Shown: positions 11,277-24,769 of the stretch, piece by piece | Layout: every line of letters starts with the position of its first letter | Numbering within the stretch: the first letter of the stretch is position 1 | DNA from: Euclidia mi | Taxonomy: Eukaryota > Arthropoda > Insecta > Lepidoptera > Erebidae | Direction: 5' to 3' | DNA: 64,000 nt | Assembly (NCBI GenBank): GCA_944739405.2 | Contig: OX123190.2 | Coordinates: 61,399,805-61,463,804 of the forward strand | Position numbers and translations under genes: made by a program | Notes under the pieces: generated by a model | What the model was told of the DNA's origin: nothing | The model's input: only the letters and a program-made list of their open reading frames with translations | Databases searched by the model: none

Positions 11277-11950
11277 CTAACCCAATGGTGATGGTGTTCA
11301 AAGATTATAATACGAGATAACGTATGCAGGCAGAACAATCAGAGCTTTATATGATGTGATAATATCATCATCCTTATTTTGAGCATGCTGTAGTCCCTTG
11401 CTAAGATTTTTGAATATTTTCTATGGTACGCCACTGAGCTCGATTTTAGGCATCTAATATCAAGCCGCTGTTAGCCATTTTGCGCATATTATCACTCCAT
11501 TTACCTGGCAAGCATGATAATATTACTAATTAAAGTTTTATCAATCAGTCAATCAAATAGGTATCTTTGCTTTGAGCGCAGTTACAATGATCTAGAGTTT
11601 ATAACTATAATATGTAATATGCGTCCTAATATAGGCTTGTTTCGTTGAGATTTAGAACAATACAAGTACTTAAATAATATATGGTCGTTTTTACATACTA
11701 ATTAGCATAAAAAGTTTTAAATGTTATGTATGAATTGAACACGGCTATGCTTTTTAGAAGTAAGATTTTAAGTGCTCTTCATTAGAAATGAGGTGCTTGT
11801 AAATTATTCCAAGGGACTGTTTAGAATATTTAAGAAAATAATAACACTGACATTCATTCTACATCAGTGTTCTCGACAATGTGGGATAAACTCATAAAAC
11901 ATAAAAAAGCGATAAACCTTATGAAATCCTTTTTAAACAGGTTTTCTTTG
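11277..11950. other. No recognisable feature
   Basis: AT-rich, nothing recognised. Confidence 0.5.
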
Positions 11951-11973
11951 AAAACCAAATTAGACTTATTCGT

Positions 11974-12174
11974 CTAATTTATGGCCACTTGAAACACTGG
12001 AAACATCACTCGAGCTTCCCAAAAGGCTACCGGATTGTAAGCTTTCTTCGCACACATGGGTACCAAATTAATTGTTCCCAAATGATCCAAATTCCCTTGC
12101 CTTAAAACTGTACACGTAAAATACTCATCTCGGGCCTCAGAGAAACCACTTTTGTTAGAGGAATCTAGCTTCAC
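11974..12174 (-). other. Unrecognised 66-codon open frame, possible exon
   Basis: The minus-strand frame starts MKLDSSNKSGFSEARDEYFT and continues with LRQGNLDHLGTINLVPMCAK, ending before a TAA. It stays open upstream of the ATG for a few codons. Its composition is protein-like, richer in charged and hydrophobic alternation than the surrounding AT-driven frames, but I recognise no family. A small hairpin (AAATTAGAC/GTCTAATTT, about 11958-11981) overlaps its end. It could be a decayed transposon exon, a host exon, or chance. Confidence 0.2.
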
Positions 12175-12591
12175 CCGAAGGGCAATTCATTGAATGAACC
12201 TCAAAGGTACTCCGAGCTAAAATTAGAATTATTATATGCCTAAATTAAGTAGCCATATTGTTTGCTTCTTTCACCCTTTTCGTTTAAATTAAAGACTTTT
12301 GTGTAATGAATTTTACGTGTGCGGCTGGTGGTTACATTGAATAATGTATTACGATGTTTCATAATGAAGCGTGAGTGCAAATAACATGGCATATGATTAC
12401 CCTTGTGAAACCTCAATGGTGTATCATATCAACATATATCTACCTAGCTATATGTACAGCGAGCCTTCGCAATCTACAAAATACGTTTTCGAGACTTTGA
12501 CCGCCAGACTACTTTGAATCTGATTTAAACTTCCGCGACTGTAGATTATAGTTACGATATTTGCTGATGGCCTTAATCGCATAGACATTTA

Positions 12592-12847
12592 CGTTGGTCT
12601 CGCGGCATAAATGTGCGCGTGGGATTGGGAGGTCTCGGGTTTGATTCCCGGGTCGTGTAAAGTGTTATTGGGTTTTTCCTTTAGGAAATTCTCAGTAGCA
12701 GCACGGAGTCTGGTAATGTGCCCGGTACGGCAATAGGCTCGCCCCCTATTACGTGCGAACTAAAAGTTCATGGCGAAATGTGGGTGTAATATTACACCTC
12801 TGTCTACCCCTTCGGGGATACAGGCATGAGTCTATAAAAAAAAAATA
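12592..12847 (+). mobile_element. tRNA-derived SINE (family 1), second copy
   Basis: Same family as 10995-11265. The B box is GGTTTGATTCC (about 12638-12648); the A box region is degraded. The body phrases 'AATTCTCAGTAGCAGCACGG' and 'GTGTAATATTACACC' are retained, as is the LINE-like tail CTACCCCTTCGGGGATACAG followed by an A-rich run. AGACATTTA at 12583-12591 recurs at 12848-12856, a 9 bp TSD. More diverged in its 5' part than the first copy, so probably older. Confidence 0.85.
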
Positions 12848-12856
12848 AGACATTTA

Positions 12857-13744
12857 TTTTAATACTTTTTTTTTTCTCCCAGTTAGCGAGCTGCTTACAT
12901 TGGCCGATGTCAGGGAAATACCGTTGGTTGATATTATCTTGTTAGCTTCAGCGCATTTCTTCTTGCAAATAAAAAATATATACATAACTTCCTTTTTATC
13001 ATCATCATCACCAAACCTAACGTATCTTATAAATTCCGTTTGTGACTCGAGATTTTAGGCCTAGAGCATAGAGTTCGTACATTTTTCAAACGCGCATTTT
13101 ATTCATATAAAATGGCAGTAAAAAGATATATATGTAAGTACAAAAACGTTCTAAGCCTGGCTCTATATCAAGAGATCACAATGTACTGATGAACACAGAG
13201 AGGCAAAGAGAACAATTGCGATTGCGGTCGCAAACAAGCGCTTGAAGTTATGCCCCGTGTACCGAAACCGACTTTTATTTGCGACGCATGAAAGTTGTGC
13301 AATATTATCGCATCGTCCGCACTTGTGCGCCTGACTGTACAAAGTTCACCGATGTTGCATTACTATATGTATTCATATATTTACTAACTGGTATAATTTG
13401 TAGTTTGATAGGACTTTTATTTGTATCTAGTTATAAAAATTAATTTGATTTTCGCGATTTAAAGAGTTGGTGACTTTTTGGCGATTGATATTCAAACGCT
13501 GAGCTCAAATAATGTGTTTAGCTTATATTTCTTCAAATCCAGACAGATTGGGCACATGCTGGGTTTTACTAGACTACATACATAGATTTGGGTAAGTGTT
13601 ACCTGCTCGACTCCAACAACTATCTAGGGCCATACTTTATTCCCTGAACTCACGAGCCTGTCATTTTCGAGATTAAGAGTCAATCATCTTCAAGATCCTT
13701 TTTGACCCGGCAACTGATAAAAATATTGCAAAGGTATAGCGTTC
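12857..13744. other. No recognisable feature
   Basis: Mostly AT-rich. A patch at 13200-13330 has more CG dinucleotides than its surroundings, but no promoter elements or coding signal that I can defend. Confidence 0.4.
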
Positions 13745-14010
13745 GTGTGGCCAAAGAATCTTCTGGAGAAGAATCTGCCCTTATTTTCAGTAGTATAGAG
13801 CCTGAGTTCGCTTTCTAGTCTAATCAGATTTGACCCAATATTACTTGTACAGAGAGACTGCCACAATTCAAAGGTATTAATAACATTCAAAAGGTTTGAT
13901 TACAGGATATTTGGGTTTACCGTGTCTTTTATTCTATGTAACAAAGGGTCAAAGATCTTCATCACAGCTAGGGCCAATAGCTTAACATACTCCCTAACAA
14001 AAGGGTGCGA
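13745..14010 (-). mobile_element. Degraded SINE (family 4) relic
   Basis: Scattered matches to the family-4 SINE body on the minus strand: 'TTCGCTTTCTAGTCTAATCA', 'GATTTGACCCAATATT', 'GACTGCCACAA' and 'GTCAAAGATCTTCATCACAG'. The head is not recognisable. Confidence 0.45.
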
Positions 14011-16870
14011 CTTTTTGTGATAGTCACCCATTTATAAATTGGACGACAATGAAATCTCATAAATCGACAGATACCACTTTGCTACCTGCCTCTCAAACTC
14101 TTAATAAAATGTAACATTTAACACAAGCCTGAAGTAATACATTCAAGGATAAATGGTGTACTATCATAATGAAATGAGGAAACTGAATGAAAGTGATTTA
14201 ATTAGTGTAAGTGGTAAATTGCTGGGTTTATTTACATTTGAGAGAATACAGTAACCGCGAGAGAGTTGTGCATGTTTATTTTACTTGAATTCATTATTAT
14301 TACTACGAGAGTTTGTTCCATTTTACAAGCCCATTTCATTTGTCTCAGCTTTGTGTGCAGATCAAATCTTACACGTTGTCTTAGAACCATTTCTTGTCAT
14401 CTTTGCTTGTTCAATTTCAATAACAAGGCGTTGTCAACCGACTCCAAAAGTAAAGCGGGTTCTCAATTCAACTATATATTTTTTATATTACAATAATAAT
14501 ATCTAATTCATCCAATAGGTATCTAAATTCTGTATTGTTACACAATGTACACCTCGTGACTGAATGAAACGTAAATTGTAATGCGTTTCTACAATTTGAA
14601 CAATTGGCGGTCCCACTAAGGCACCTACGTGAAAAGTAATTACGCCTATAGACATCTACAATAACAGTACTATGTATCCTAAAAGTCACGAATGAGTCAC
14701 TGTCCTACAAACAGTAATGACATTGGTTTGTACTTTGGTAGTATAGCTTCCAAAATATTTACAGTTTCAATACCTGGAACTAATCAATGGAAATTGCGTA
14801 ATCGTTATTCTCCTTCAGATCCGATAGGATGCCATTTGGTTTTCTATTTTCGGGTATGCAAAGTTAAGTGGTATAATATTATGAAATCACCGCAACGGAT
14901 CCGCTCCAACCCAGCGATTAATTTATCATTTAAATTTCACCCTTGAATCGAATGTCGTAAAATATACACAAATATGATCAGTTAAAGATACTTAGAGTCA
15001 CGTAATTTTTTTTGTACTAATTAAAAAATAGTGGTGTATTTTATAATTTCAATATTAAATGCAGGTTATTAGCGCATTTACCGCTTCTGCAACGGTTGAG
15101 ACAGTGATGTGTTACAGCTGTGCCATTATAGGGCCAGTACAGTGTGCCATGATCTTTATTAAGGCGCTGTTATACCTTAGAAGCCGTGAAACACCTAATT
15201 TTTCGTCGCGCATCTAGCCATAACGGTACATATTACAAACTAGCAAAAATTAGAGCTTAAATTCAAAAGTCTGAACAAAAGACTTTTGAAAGAATTTTTC
15301 ATGTACGTAAAATAGAATCACGGTAAAAAAATCACAAAATCGAGCCAGAAAATAATCTTTCGTCTCACTGTTTGCAATATTTTGATCGAAAGCTGTCATA
15401 TTTTTTTTGATAATATTGTAGGAAATCTAATTAACTAAAGAATTACCCTGTTTATTTTCATATTATACGTGTATATTTTGTAAAATTAAATAAAATCTGC
15501 CAAACGTCTATGATTTTGACGCTCGGTAGATCCCATCAATATCAAACGCTTCAGCAATTTAAACCTTATTAGCATAAGCGGTGTACTGAGTGTCAGTTGC
15601 TAGTTTACGCCCCGCCCAGACCTCATCATTCGGCTATGAGCCCTGTGAGAGATAGGTCATGTCGCTTGCGTCTCCGCTGCACGAAATTTTACGTAAACCT
15701 GTTTGTTATTATGATACGCCGATTTGAGTTCGTAATTTCATGTTTTATGTTATAGACTGAATACTTTGAATCAAATAGGCTTTTCATGTAACTATGGGCA
15801 CATATAATTAGGACCTAAGTTTATACTCTTGTTGCGCTTAATGTGTTATTGTTTCTGTGCTTATAAATATATAATTAGAAGAATAAAATATGGACAATTA
15901 GAGAAATGAAGTTCTACGAAGGATTTGTACAAGAAAGCGTCGTAATAAAATAGAAATTCATCCATGGCCAAGTGATTATGAAATATGTAACATTTTTACA
16001 CAAATTATTTTCATAAGAGTCTTTTATGACTAACTATGTTACTTATATAGTATCGATTATGCATAATATAATTATATAAATTATTCTCACAATACATAGC
16101 TGCCACAGTTTTCATTTTTTGAAAGAGTAATAACATAAAATCGAATCATTTTATGTACCTATATTTCAAATTCATTAGCTTGTCAGAGCGCCTGGAGCGC
16201 TAAGATGCCGCCACGGCGAACAATAATGATGACAGCACTAATATGGCGCTCCGCAATCCGCACACAAGCGGTAACGAATGTTGTATCATTGTGTTTTGAA
16301 CATAAACCTTTTTAGGTACATCAGGTAAAACTTTGATTATTCATAAACTATTAGGTATGTCTCAGTACATCTAATATCTTTTTAATTTCTAAAATCAATC
16401 ATTGATAAGTAAGAAGGTAACTTCTCTGTTTGCTATAACACAAGATATAGTACTTTTTTAATAATAAAGTACGTAACTAATTATCATTATTGTAATTACA
16501 GTGAAGTTAAAGATAATAGTTCTGCAACGTCTTACACACATTTGACTTCAGTCATTCCTAACACGATCTGTTCAAGAGCTAGCCAAGAAATGCCAAACAT
16601 TTTTTTTAACAAATTTGACACAAATTCCGTAGTGATAAGCAAAAATTACAAGAGGGATAGCAGTGACTGGTTCGAATTGCGTAAGAATATGTTGACAGAT
16701 TGAAATTTTTGTATAGTGGTAAAAAGAAGAGATAACAGCAGTAAAGCCAACTTAGTAAAAAATATTTTGTAAAATAAAATATTTGCAATGTAAAATCAGT
16801 TGCGCATGGAATCTAAAATGAACAACTGGCTTAACAACAACTGGCGAAGCAAGAAAATGTAACAATCGAG
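14011..16870. other. No recognisable feature
   Basis: Nearly 2.9 kb of AT-rich sequence. Open frames of 60-84 codons (for example near 14266 and 14692) lack domain signatures. A GC-richer patch at 16185-16275 (GCGCCTGGAGCGC) stands out but I cannot name it. Confidence 0.45.
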
Positions 16871-16879
16871 CCTTGTGGA

Positions 16880-17467
16880 TTATTCGATTATTGGTGCCAC
16901 GCCAGATGGATTATTAGGTCCAAACACGATTGTGGAAATTTAATGTTCTAAAGTTGCCTATAAGAATGGCCTGGAGAATAGTATAAGAGCAAATAAAATA
17001 CAAATATGGAAACATGATAAAAAAGTGAACTGACTAGTCTAAACAAATATTGTAATTGTTATTACCCAAATCAGAGGCAACGCCACGTTACACGCAAACA
17101 AAAGTGTTTATTTGCTGTGTGGAGTGGCGAAAGTATACCACTAAAAATTGAAATTATAGAAAGAGATGATGTTTTCTGGGAGAAGCTTGTGGCGCTTTAT
17201 ATGAATTGGCAGTTGCCTGAAATTGTTGATTCTCGTCAAGCTCAAGGGATGGCATTGCGAGATCACGGAGAGGAAAATGTTTCATCAGTGCTTGAAATTT
17301 CTACAATACCAAGCCGTAAAAGGAAAGTTAATGAAACTGTGCCTCGTGAACAACAGCAAATAATAAGTATTGAAGCCTTATCACCTCACACACTGCCTTT
17401 AACATTCGATGAGAATAAAGAAATCCTGCTGGGTTGTAGCAGACAGCTAACTTTTGATGAGCTGTAA
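16880..17467 (+). pseudogene. YqaJ-type (lambda-exonuclease-like) gene relic
   Basis: Near 16888 the frame reads IGATPDGLLGPNTIVEI, then a TAA in the place where the family has lysine, then CSK. This is the catalytic core of the YqaJ/lambda exonuclease fold (GASPDG ... VEIKCP), in which the Asp, Glu and Lys are active-site residues. After a frame change near 17050, RHVTRKQKCLFAVWSGES and PLKIEIIERDDVFWEKLVAL match the C-terminal half of the domain, and the frame then stays open to the stop at 17467. So the gene has lost its catalytic lysine to a stop and is frameshifted. In insects such domains occur in mobile elements and in host genes of viral or transposon origin; I cannot tell which this was. 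The low-complexity C-terminal ~60 residues are unassigned. Confidence 0.65.
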
Positions 17468-18470
17468 ACTCTGTATTTCGTTAGTAAATTATAAATGAAT
17501 ATAAATAAATATCTTTTAATATTTATTTTCTTTGAAACAACACATATTTGAAGCGAAAGAAATTTTTTATATTTTTCCATACAAACATGTATGACGAGAG
17601 CTAACGAAAAAGCAGTAACTCAAATTCTAATTCTATAATTTTCTAAGCGACATAGCAGTATCACATGAATAAGGTATATCCACATATATTTTTGATGTTT
17701 GATGATTTTGAAAAATAATAATGGGTTGGGTTTCGAAACGAATCGCCTGAATTTGAGGGTATTGGTAGTGTAGGGGGCTTAAGGTACTTCGTTTTAATCC
17801 CCTAAAAGTAATTTTGGCTGCCGGAGTTGCGTCTAAATATTTTTAAACAATTTCCAAAATTTCTTAAATACTTCGGCAATTATGCAAAACGGAACATAGT
17901 TTTTATACTTTAGTACAGTTTTACAAATGTTATTTTTAGGTTTTATATGAAAAACGTGAAACGAAACGCAAAACTGCCATCTTGGAATGATCATATTGAC
18001 AGCTAATGTCAAATTTGTGCGTCATTGCTTTCGAGTGCCTTGGGTTAGGTGCGACTGTGATAAGTAAATAAATAGGTTATGTTAGGTTCTCTTTTGACCC
18101 TTAATCCGAAAATAGGAGCCCTTCGCAGGGCTCCGGCAACCTTAGTTTATTAAACTAGTGTCATGAATGTGGAAGTTGGCAGTGCCATACACACCGATGT
18201 TCGGAGTTTTTTTTTTTCAGAGGAAACCAAGTATTTCCGGCAAGTGAAAATGGTGAGGGGGGGTTTCAAGACCTCCCCTGCTCCCTCTCCAATCACTCAC
18301 AACCCCTAAAAACGGCGACGTATTTCGAAACCTTTGCCATAATAATTATACATATAATAACAATAAACATCCATAAATAAATAAAAGAAATCAACTTTTA
18401 CTAAACTTCAATTATCTCGAAACCCGCTTTAGTTGAGATACGGCTTTTGCGCTTAGTAGAGCAGTATTGT
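17468..18470. other. No gene; small hairpin only
   Basis: AT-rich with a stem GGAGCCC/GGGCTCC at about 18115-18134 and a T-run at 18207. Short G-rich and C-rich patches at 18250-18300 resemble diverged repeat DNA but I cannot assign them. Confidence 0.4.
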
Positions 18471-18473
18471 GTT

Positions 18474-18555
18474 TTTTAGGGAACCGTAGCCAAAAATTGT
18501 AAAAACGGAACCCTTATAGATTCGCAATGTCTGTCTGTCTGTCCGCCCATATGTC
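18474..18555 (+). mobile_element. Lepidopteran interspersed repeat fragment
   Basis: AGGGAACCGTAGCC followed by ACGGAACCCTTATAGATTCG and three or more GTCT repeats is a widespread phrase in lepidopteran non-LTR tails. No more can be said. Confidence 0.5.
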
Positions 18556-20388
18556 ACAGTCAATTTATTACAAAACAGATTTGAAAACTGGCAGGAATGG
18601 AATTAGATGTAGGTATTCTATGAACTGCTTCACTATTTTTATACAAAAACAAAACAAACATAATAATGGCCTCTTCATACATGGAACTGACTTAATTATT
18701 TTTATCATCTTACGGCACGTAGGTATTTACCTACTTTCGTCAACATTTAATACCTATAACGTCTAATGTAAACCAGTTTTGCTCATGACTGCACTGAAAA
18801 CAAAAATTGCGCTATGCCTATATTGTACAAACAGATTGATGTATGTAATATAAATTTTAATATCAGTATCTCAATTCAATATGCTAAAACGTTTTGCTTG
18901 CGATTTTGAAATATTGGAATACAGATGTCGCCAGAATACGGCCGCACGCGACGAGAATGAAGGGGGGCGCCCCGCAGTAGACGGAGCTAAGCTTCCTTCA
19001 CCTCCCCTGCTTCACCCCCTCATTTACCAAAACAGTCGCTTAGGACAGCGCCTTAAGTTCGTTTATGCGTGACCCAGTTTTTATTTACAATCGGTACGCG
19101 TCACTAGTTCGGTAAATAAAAGTTAAATGAAAACTATAAAGTCAATCACATACATTCCACATACGAATAAACTAGAACTAGTACTAACATTTTCAGTCTA
19201 TTTCAAATCCACGTGAAACCAGGTCACATTGCTCAGGTACTGCCGAGTACAAAACAGGGAGCGTGCTCAAATATGATTACCATAACATTCCGTACTGAAT
19301 AGTACCTACTTTTTCCATATAATATATCTGAACGCTAAGTTGTCGCCATGTTGTTCTTTTAAAAACGATTTTACTTAGCTTATACCGTTCCCGAGCGTGA
19401 CATGCCGGCATAAAATGCTCGTGAATTTGTTGGGACGGGTTGTATGATTGAAATTGGTATATTGAACTACTGCTAACTTAACATTAGGTTTATTGTAGTA
19501 ATTTCTATGGCTTAGTTTTTGCTGAATTTAAAAGCAATTGTTTCTATTTATCATTAAGTCAGTTTTAATTTAATTGATAAGAACATTGCACTGGTTATAG
19601 TGTTATTATGTCTATGAACGGTAACAGTTTTACAATTTCTGCTGGTTTAAAATTCCTACCTACTTTAAGTGGTCTGGCTTATCATTTATGTATCTCTAAA
19701 ATAAAATTATATATATACAGACAGATACACGTACATGAAAATATTATAATTTTAGACTACCTATATTATTTCCTTTGTTCCCTATTAAATCAGCTTGTGT
19801 ACAGAAGTAACATGAACCGTATTTAATACCATTGAAATACGCAGTGAAAATTATAATGACTCTGCCCTAGATCATGTTGTGTTTTGATATACATGTATAA
19901 TTGAGTGTGTAGGCTAGTCGTAAGATAATTATCGTGACTCCTACAATATTTCTCATAGCTTTTTGATCAAAATTAATAACGTCGGTCTTCCTAAGGCTTC
20001 GGTCCTGGCTACTAATATAATATGATTATCTCGGGTGTTATAAAATATTTTAATCAACGTAGCTCTGAATATAAAAGTAATTAATTAAGCTATCTCAGTT
20101 CTATCTTTCATAAAATCAGTACACGGGATTGTGTTCTGTGGCCTTGTCCGAATGGCATAACAACATCCGATATAAGTTTGGCACACTGTTTTGTATTACA
20201 AGTTATAACCACTTTTATCGCATAGACAGTCCACACTTCTGGCTAAGTATTCTTCAACTTTATACTCACCAATCGCTTCCACCAATCCATGAGATTTACT
20301 GATGATTTTCGATATCAGATCTCTAAACTTCGGCAATATACCAAGAATCAAAAGATGTTTGAGAAATAAGTATATTCATTAGGTAAAG
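18556..20388. other. No recognisable feature
   Basis: AT-rich, no supported gene or repeat. Confidence 0.45.
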
Positions 20389-20447
20389 AGAGATAAAAGT
20401 AACAAGTCCCAAACAAGGCATGTTTGGGACTTGTTACTTTTATCTCT
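20389..20447. repeat. Perfect 27 bp hairpin
   Basis: Arm 20389-20415 (starting AGAGATAAAAGTAACAAGTC) is exactly complementary to 20421-20447, loop AGGCA. Confidence 0.95.
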
Positions 20448-23400
20448 TAAAACAACAATAATTTCACAAAACATTTTGCAAACGCATAAATTATTACCTC
20501 GTGTAGGCGTGATGAACACTTTTGCACTTTTCTTTTAATATATTCCATATTTGATTTATTATCAGCTAGCTTTAGGGCTGGCAGAGATGTTTACAAGGGT
20601 GTACATTTAACGAGATGTTATTTCGTCGTAAGAGGTGCGGTAAGGTGTTCGTGTTAGTGATTTGTACGTCTGGCTACACCCCGTAGCGATAGCGATGTAT
20701 TTATAGATTATTTGTAGGCCTCATGTGCAACTGGAATGTACAGCTGTATGAGCTGCCTACACGCTCGCAGGGTGGAATAATAAACATTGTGGGTCCTACC
20801 CAACAACGTTACTCATTATCTGATGCTTTCGTTGTTGCTTATTAGACTAATATAATCATTTAAATGGTTTGTAACTAAGCACGTTATCTCTGAGTTTTGT
20901 TACTTTTACTACGTAGAAGGCACCTATGAGTGGATTTGAAGAAAACTTGTACCTATAGCCGAAGATGAAGCAGCGCTACCTCGAACTGCTTGTGACCACT
21001 GTTAGTCCAAACTGAAACATCAGGCGTTTAAAGTTAGGTAATTAATTTCCGTATCGATAAGTGTTGTAAGGTTTAACGGGTGCCTTAGGAAAATACACAA
21101 AGCATCTTTGGAGAGCTATGAAAATCTCGATATGTATCTTATACCAACCCCTTCGAGCCAGCTTAATAGGGCATTAATACCTAGTAGGTCAAATCCTCTT
21201 ATTGACTCACACTGCTTTGGTACGCAAATTAAGCGAGGGCTATCCAACAGTGAACTGCGAAAGGCTGTATGGTGAAGACGACTAGTGTTATCTACATCAG
21301 TTTGTCATTGAATATCGAATACCAGATATGCAAATACGTCCGTCATTAGCAGTACATTCGTGTCATATTAGCATACGAGTAAAAATAAATTGCAATATGC
21401 CAGTTATTGCAACGTGAGCCGGACGTGTCCACACGGATTCTGTGATGTTAGATTGCATATTTGATCAAAGCTCAATGGACACTATGAATGTTTGAGGATT
21501 GAATCACCGCGTAATTCAACTAATACTGCATTTTGTACAGTTTTACAGAACTTCGCATAAGGTTGTGTATTGTAGTGGCGTTGTGCCTCACAGAATACTC
21601 TTTATTATATTTAACTTCTTGCACTACCACCCATAGATTGGGTTCTAGGCAGAAAGGAATGACCTGCGAACACAAAAGTGTAGAAGTAATAAAAACAGCA
21701 GCAGGATTAAGAATACTGTATTATATAAAGGGAATGACTGCTGAAATAGAACTAGATTCCATGGAAAATTTAATGAAATTTCTACATTAAAACAAGTAGA
21801 CATACAGCTAATGTAAAAACATGACTAGAGCAGTTTAATGTAGTCTCATATTCTTTTCTGTGTTCCAATCAGAGAAACAAGCATGATTTGTTCATAATTA
21901 GGGACTCCTAAACCCTCCTGAAACTCCCTTATATAAACACGTGTAGATATTAAACAATTCAACAAAATTTCACAGCCAACCATATTGAAACGAAGTTCGA
22001 AAGTATAAATACATTTTTTACGCATATTTTTCCTTAATAAGCGTTCAAACTTTTCCAACAACAAAAGATTCACAACAAGAGCTCACAGCCTAATCAAATT
22101 AAAGCTTTCACTACCTAATTTCGTCATTCGGAGATTTAATAAAATATTTTTTGGAGCAGCAACACTCGACGTCCGGATTCCGTACCATCTGTTGTTGCGA
22201 CACATAAATTCTGTTACTGTCCCGTTATGGAGGGATTTTATAATACTATTTGTGAAAATTAAACCTTATACGCTCTTATATACAAAATTAAAATTGGTCT
22301 CGCGCGATGAAATATACCTAATGGTAGGCTTAGGTGCGCAAATGTTAATGTAGCTTTATGTGACACTTGGCGATGTGTCTCATATCCGGATATGTATGGG
22401 GAGAATAAAGTTCTAAATGGCAATTTCTGTTGTCCCCCACGTTAAATATAACTAAGACCTTATGACTGTGGTAAGTGACGTTCTTTATGTTCATATGTAT
22501 ATACATAAAGAAGAAAGAAGGAAGTTACAGTATATACCGTAACTTCCAACAAAGAATTAAGTACATTTTTTTGCGCGGAGTCTAAATATTTGCTTGGTAA
22601 ACTACAAATATTTTTAAGATACGATTGTTCAAAAACTCACTGCGTATTTGCTTTCACTGCGAGTATCATGTTGAGAATCGAGTATCGAACGAATCGAGAA
22701 CAGGAGAAAATTCAGTGATACTACAATAGTAGTGCCAATCACGTTGTTGCTTTCGTCTATTGTTCGAATATCACCACAAATATCAATCACTCGACATTTT
22801 ATGTATGTATGTATCCGATATTTATAGGTATATTTACACTCCTCACGTTTATTCGCTGTTGTACTCGAAAAAATCGAAATATGTATCATATGTACGTGGT
22901 ACAGTATATTTGAAATTCATTCAGAAGGCTATGCAAAACGCATAAATGACCAACAATAAAATGTTATTGATCAACCGCATACCCATCGATTCGTGAAATG
23001 TTTACTGGTACTACAAGCGAAGTCAATTAACCCTTTAAATGCGAATGGGGTATTCATAATTCTCAATTATACTGTACGGTTTTGTTCGCAATAAATACAT
23101 CAGAAAATCAATTTATTTGGTTAGTAAATGCGAAGGTATGGGGATAATGTACAGGGTGTAAAGTGTACAACTTACGACGGGTATTTTCTTCAGTATTATA
23201 TATGTGCCTTGTAAGACACTGTAGTGGACGCTTGAATACCCTTTATAGAAGGTAACTTAGTTAACGATCTTGTGCTTATTTCAAAGACAAATGGTGAGCA
23301 CAGACTTGAACATTCACTAACATTTATATAGTGGGTTTAAAAATAAAGATGCTTTTCGTTTCAGCGTGGGTTACACTAGCCTTATACAACCCACAAATAT

Positions 23401-24046
23401 ATCGCAATTTAAGAATACGCAAAAACTGCAATAAAATGAAAAGGCTTCGGCAAATAACCAAGTCGTTCTAATTGACTCTACACTAAATACAGAACATTCA
23501 CACCATTTATAACTTTTGTATCGAACAAAGATCGTTCAATATTTAAACAGGGAATTAGAAATTCCACCAATCTGCCTGTGACAGATCAATACAGTGCGAA
23601 GTTTGAAACTAGAAAACCGTTACACAATTTAGACAGTTGCATTACTGCATATGCATAGTGTCTTAAACTATGTCATTCGCAAATCTTGTATTGGAAATCT
23701 GACAGTAGTTTAATTAAGACCGGGATTCGATACGTCGCGCGTCGGTAAATTGGACTGGGTATAACCACGTTGGGCATCGAAGCTGCATACATTAATTGGA
23801 TTTCGAAAAACGGGTGTATTTCGCGTCCAATTTACTGTCAATTCACGCGATGTTGCTCCTATACCCTGTGACGTAATCAATTCGAATGATTATGACTGAA
23901 GGAAGGCCTTTTATACCAATTAATTGAAGAGTGTAACTTCATGTTGAAGTTTCTTTGAAGTGGTTATAATTTCTGAACAAAAAATTTAATGTCGGAGGTA
24001 AATTAAAATAAAATATTTTGTACTAACGTTAAACATTCAGTCAATA
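20448..24046. other. No gene; minor repeats
   Basis: About 3.6 kb of AT-rich DNA. It contains a 28 nt imperfect palindrome (about 22520-22547, GGAAGTTAC/GTAACTTCC) beside another short stem (TTCTTTATG/CATAAAGAA, about 22482-22512). A 16 bp direct repeat ATTACTGCATATGCAT occurs at 23641 and again at 24361. An 85-codon frame at 21533-21790 ends ...IKGMTAEIELDSMENLMKF, which looks mildly protein-like but is not recognised. Confidence 0.4.
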
Positions 24047-24105
24047 TTTACGAAATTAAAAACCTTACTGAGTGAAGTACTCATTAAGGTTTTCAATTTC
24101 GTAAA
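24047..24105. repeat. 27 bp hairpin, 25/27 paired
   Basis: Arm 24047-24073 (starting TTTACGAAATTAAAAACCTT) pairs with 24079-24105 except at two positions, loop 5 nt. Confidence 0.9.
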
Positions 24106-24769
24106 AATAAAAGATATTTTAAGATTTACTAAATCAACATTCTGAAACTTTTTGCCGTCAGAAAGTTATTTTTATAACCTTGATTTTTTTTAAATATTAT
24201 ATGGAGACACTCCGAGTTATACCTATTTTATTATTTTTATTAGTAAAATCTACAGGAAATACTCCGTAGACACCTGATTCGGACTCTAAGCGAATGTCCT
24301 TAATCGCAAATGGGACAATACCATGATGATGATGACCGACGATGTCCTGGGAAGAGGCCAATTACTGCATATGCATCTTGCTATAATTATGCTAACTATG
24401 CTCACTTGCTACCGTCCATATAACTTTAATATAAAGACAAATAATTACGATAAATTTTTTGTAAGGTCGCATAACATCAAACTAAAAAGGCAACCCTTAA
24501 ACTCCTACTTTCATCAAGTTAACCCTCTATTTTCATAAAACATCCGGGCACTAGTACCAGCTCCATACGACGTAAAGATGTCAGATACGACGAGGGCCGG
24601 TTATCTGGCTAAATCACCCATCAACTAGAGTGAACCGCACATGTGATTGCTACCTCTTATGAAATATTATTTTCGCACTATTTACCAACAACTGTTTACC
24701 CCCGTCCAATATACAGTTTAGTAGCTGGTTGACCTCTTAAAAAGGTTGTATTGTATTAGGTTCGTCCTC

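Noticed and set aside
23744..23835. Inverted repeat GGTAAATTGGAC / GTCCAATTTAC
   Set aside because: Only 11 bp with a long spacer in AT-rich DNA and no flanking duplication; expected by chance.
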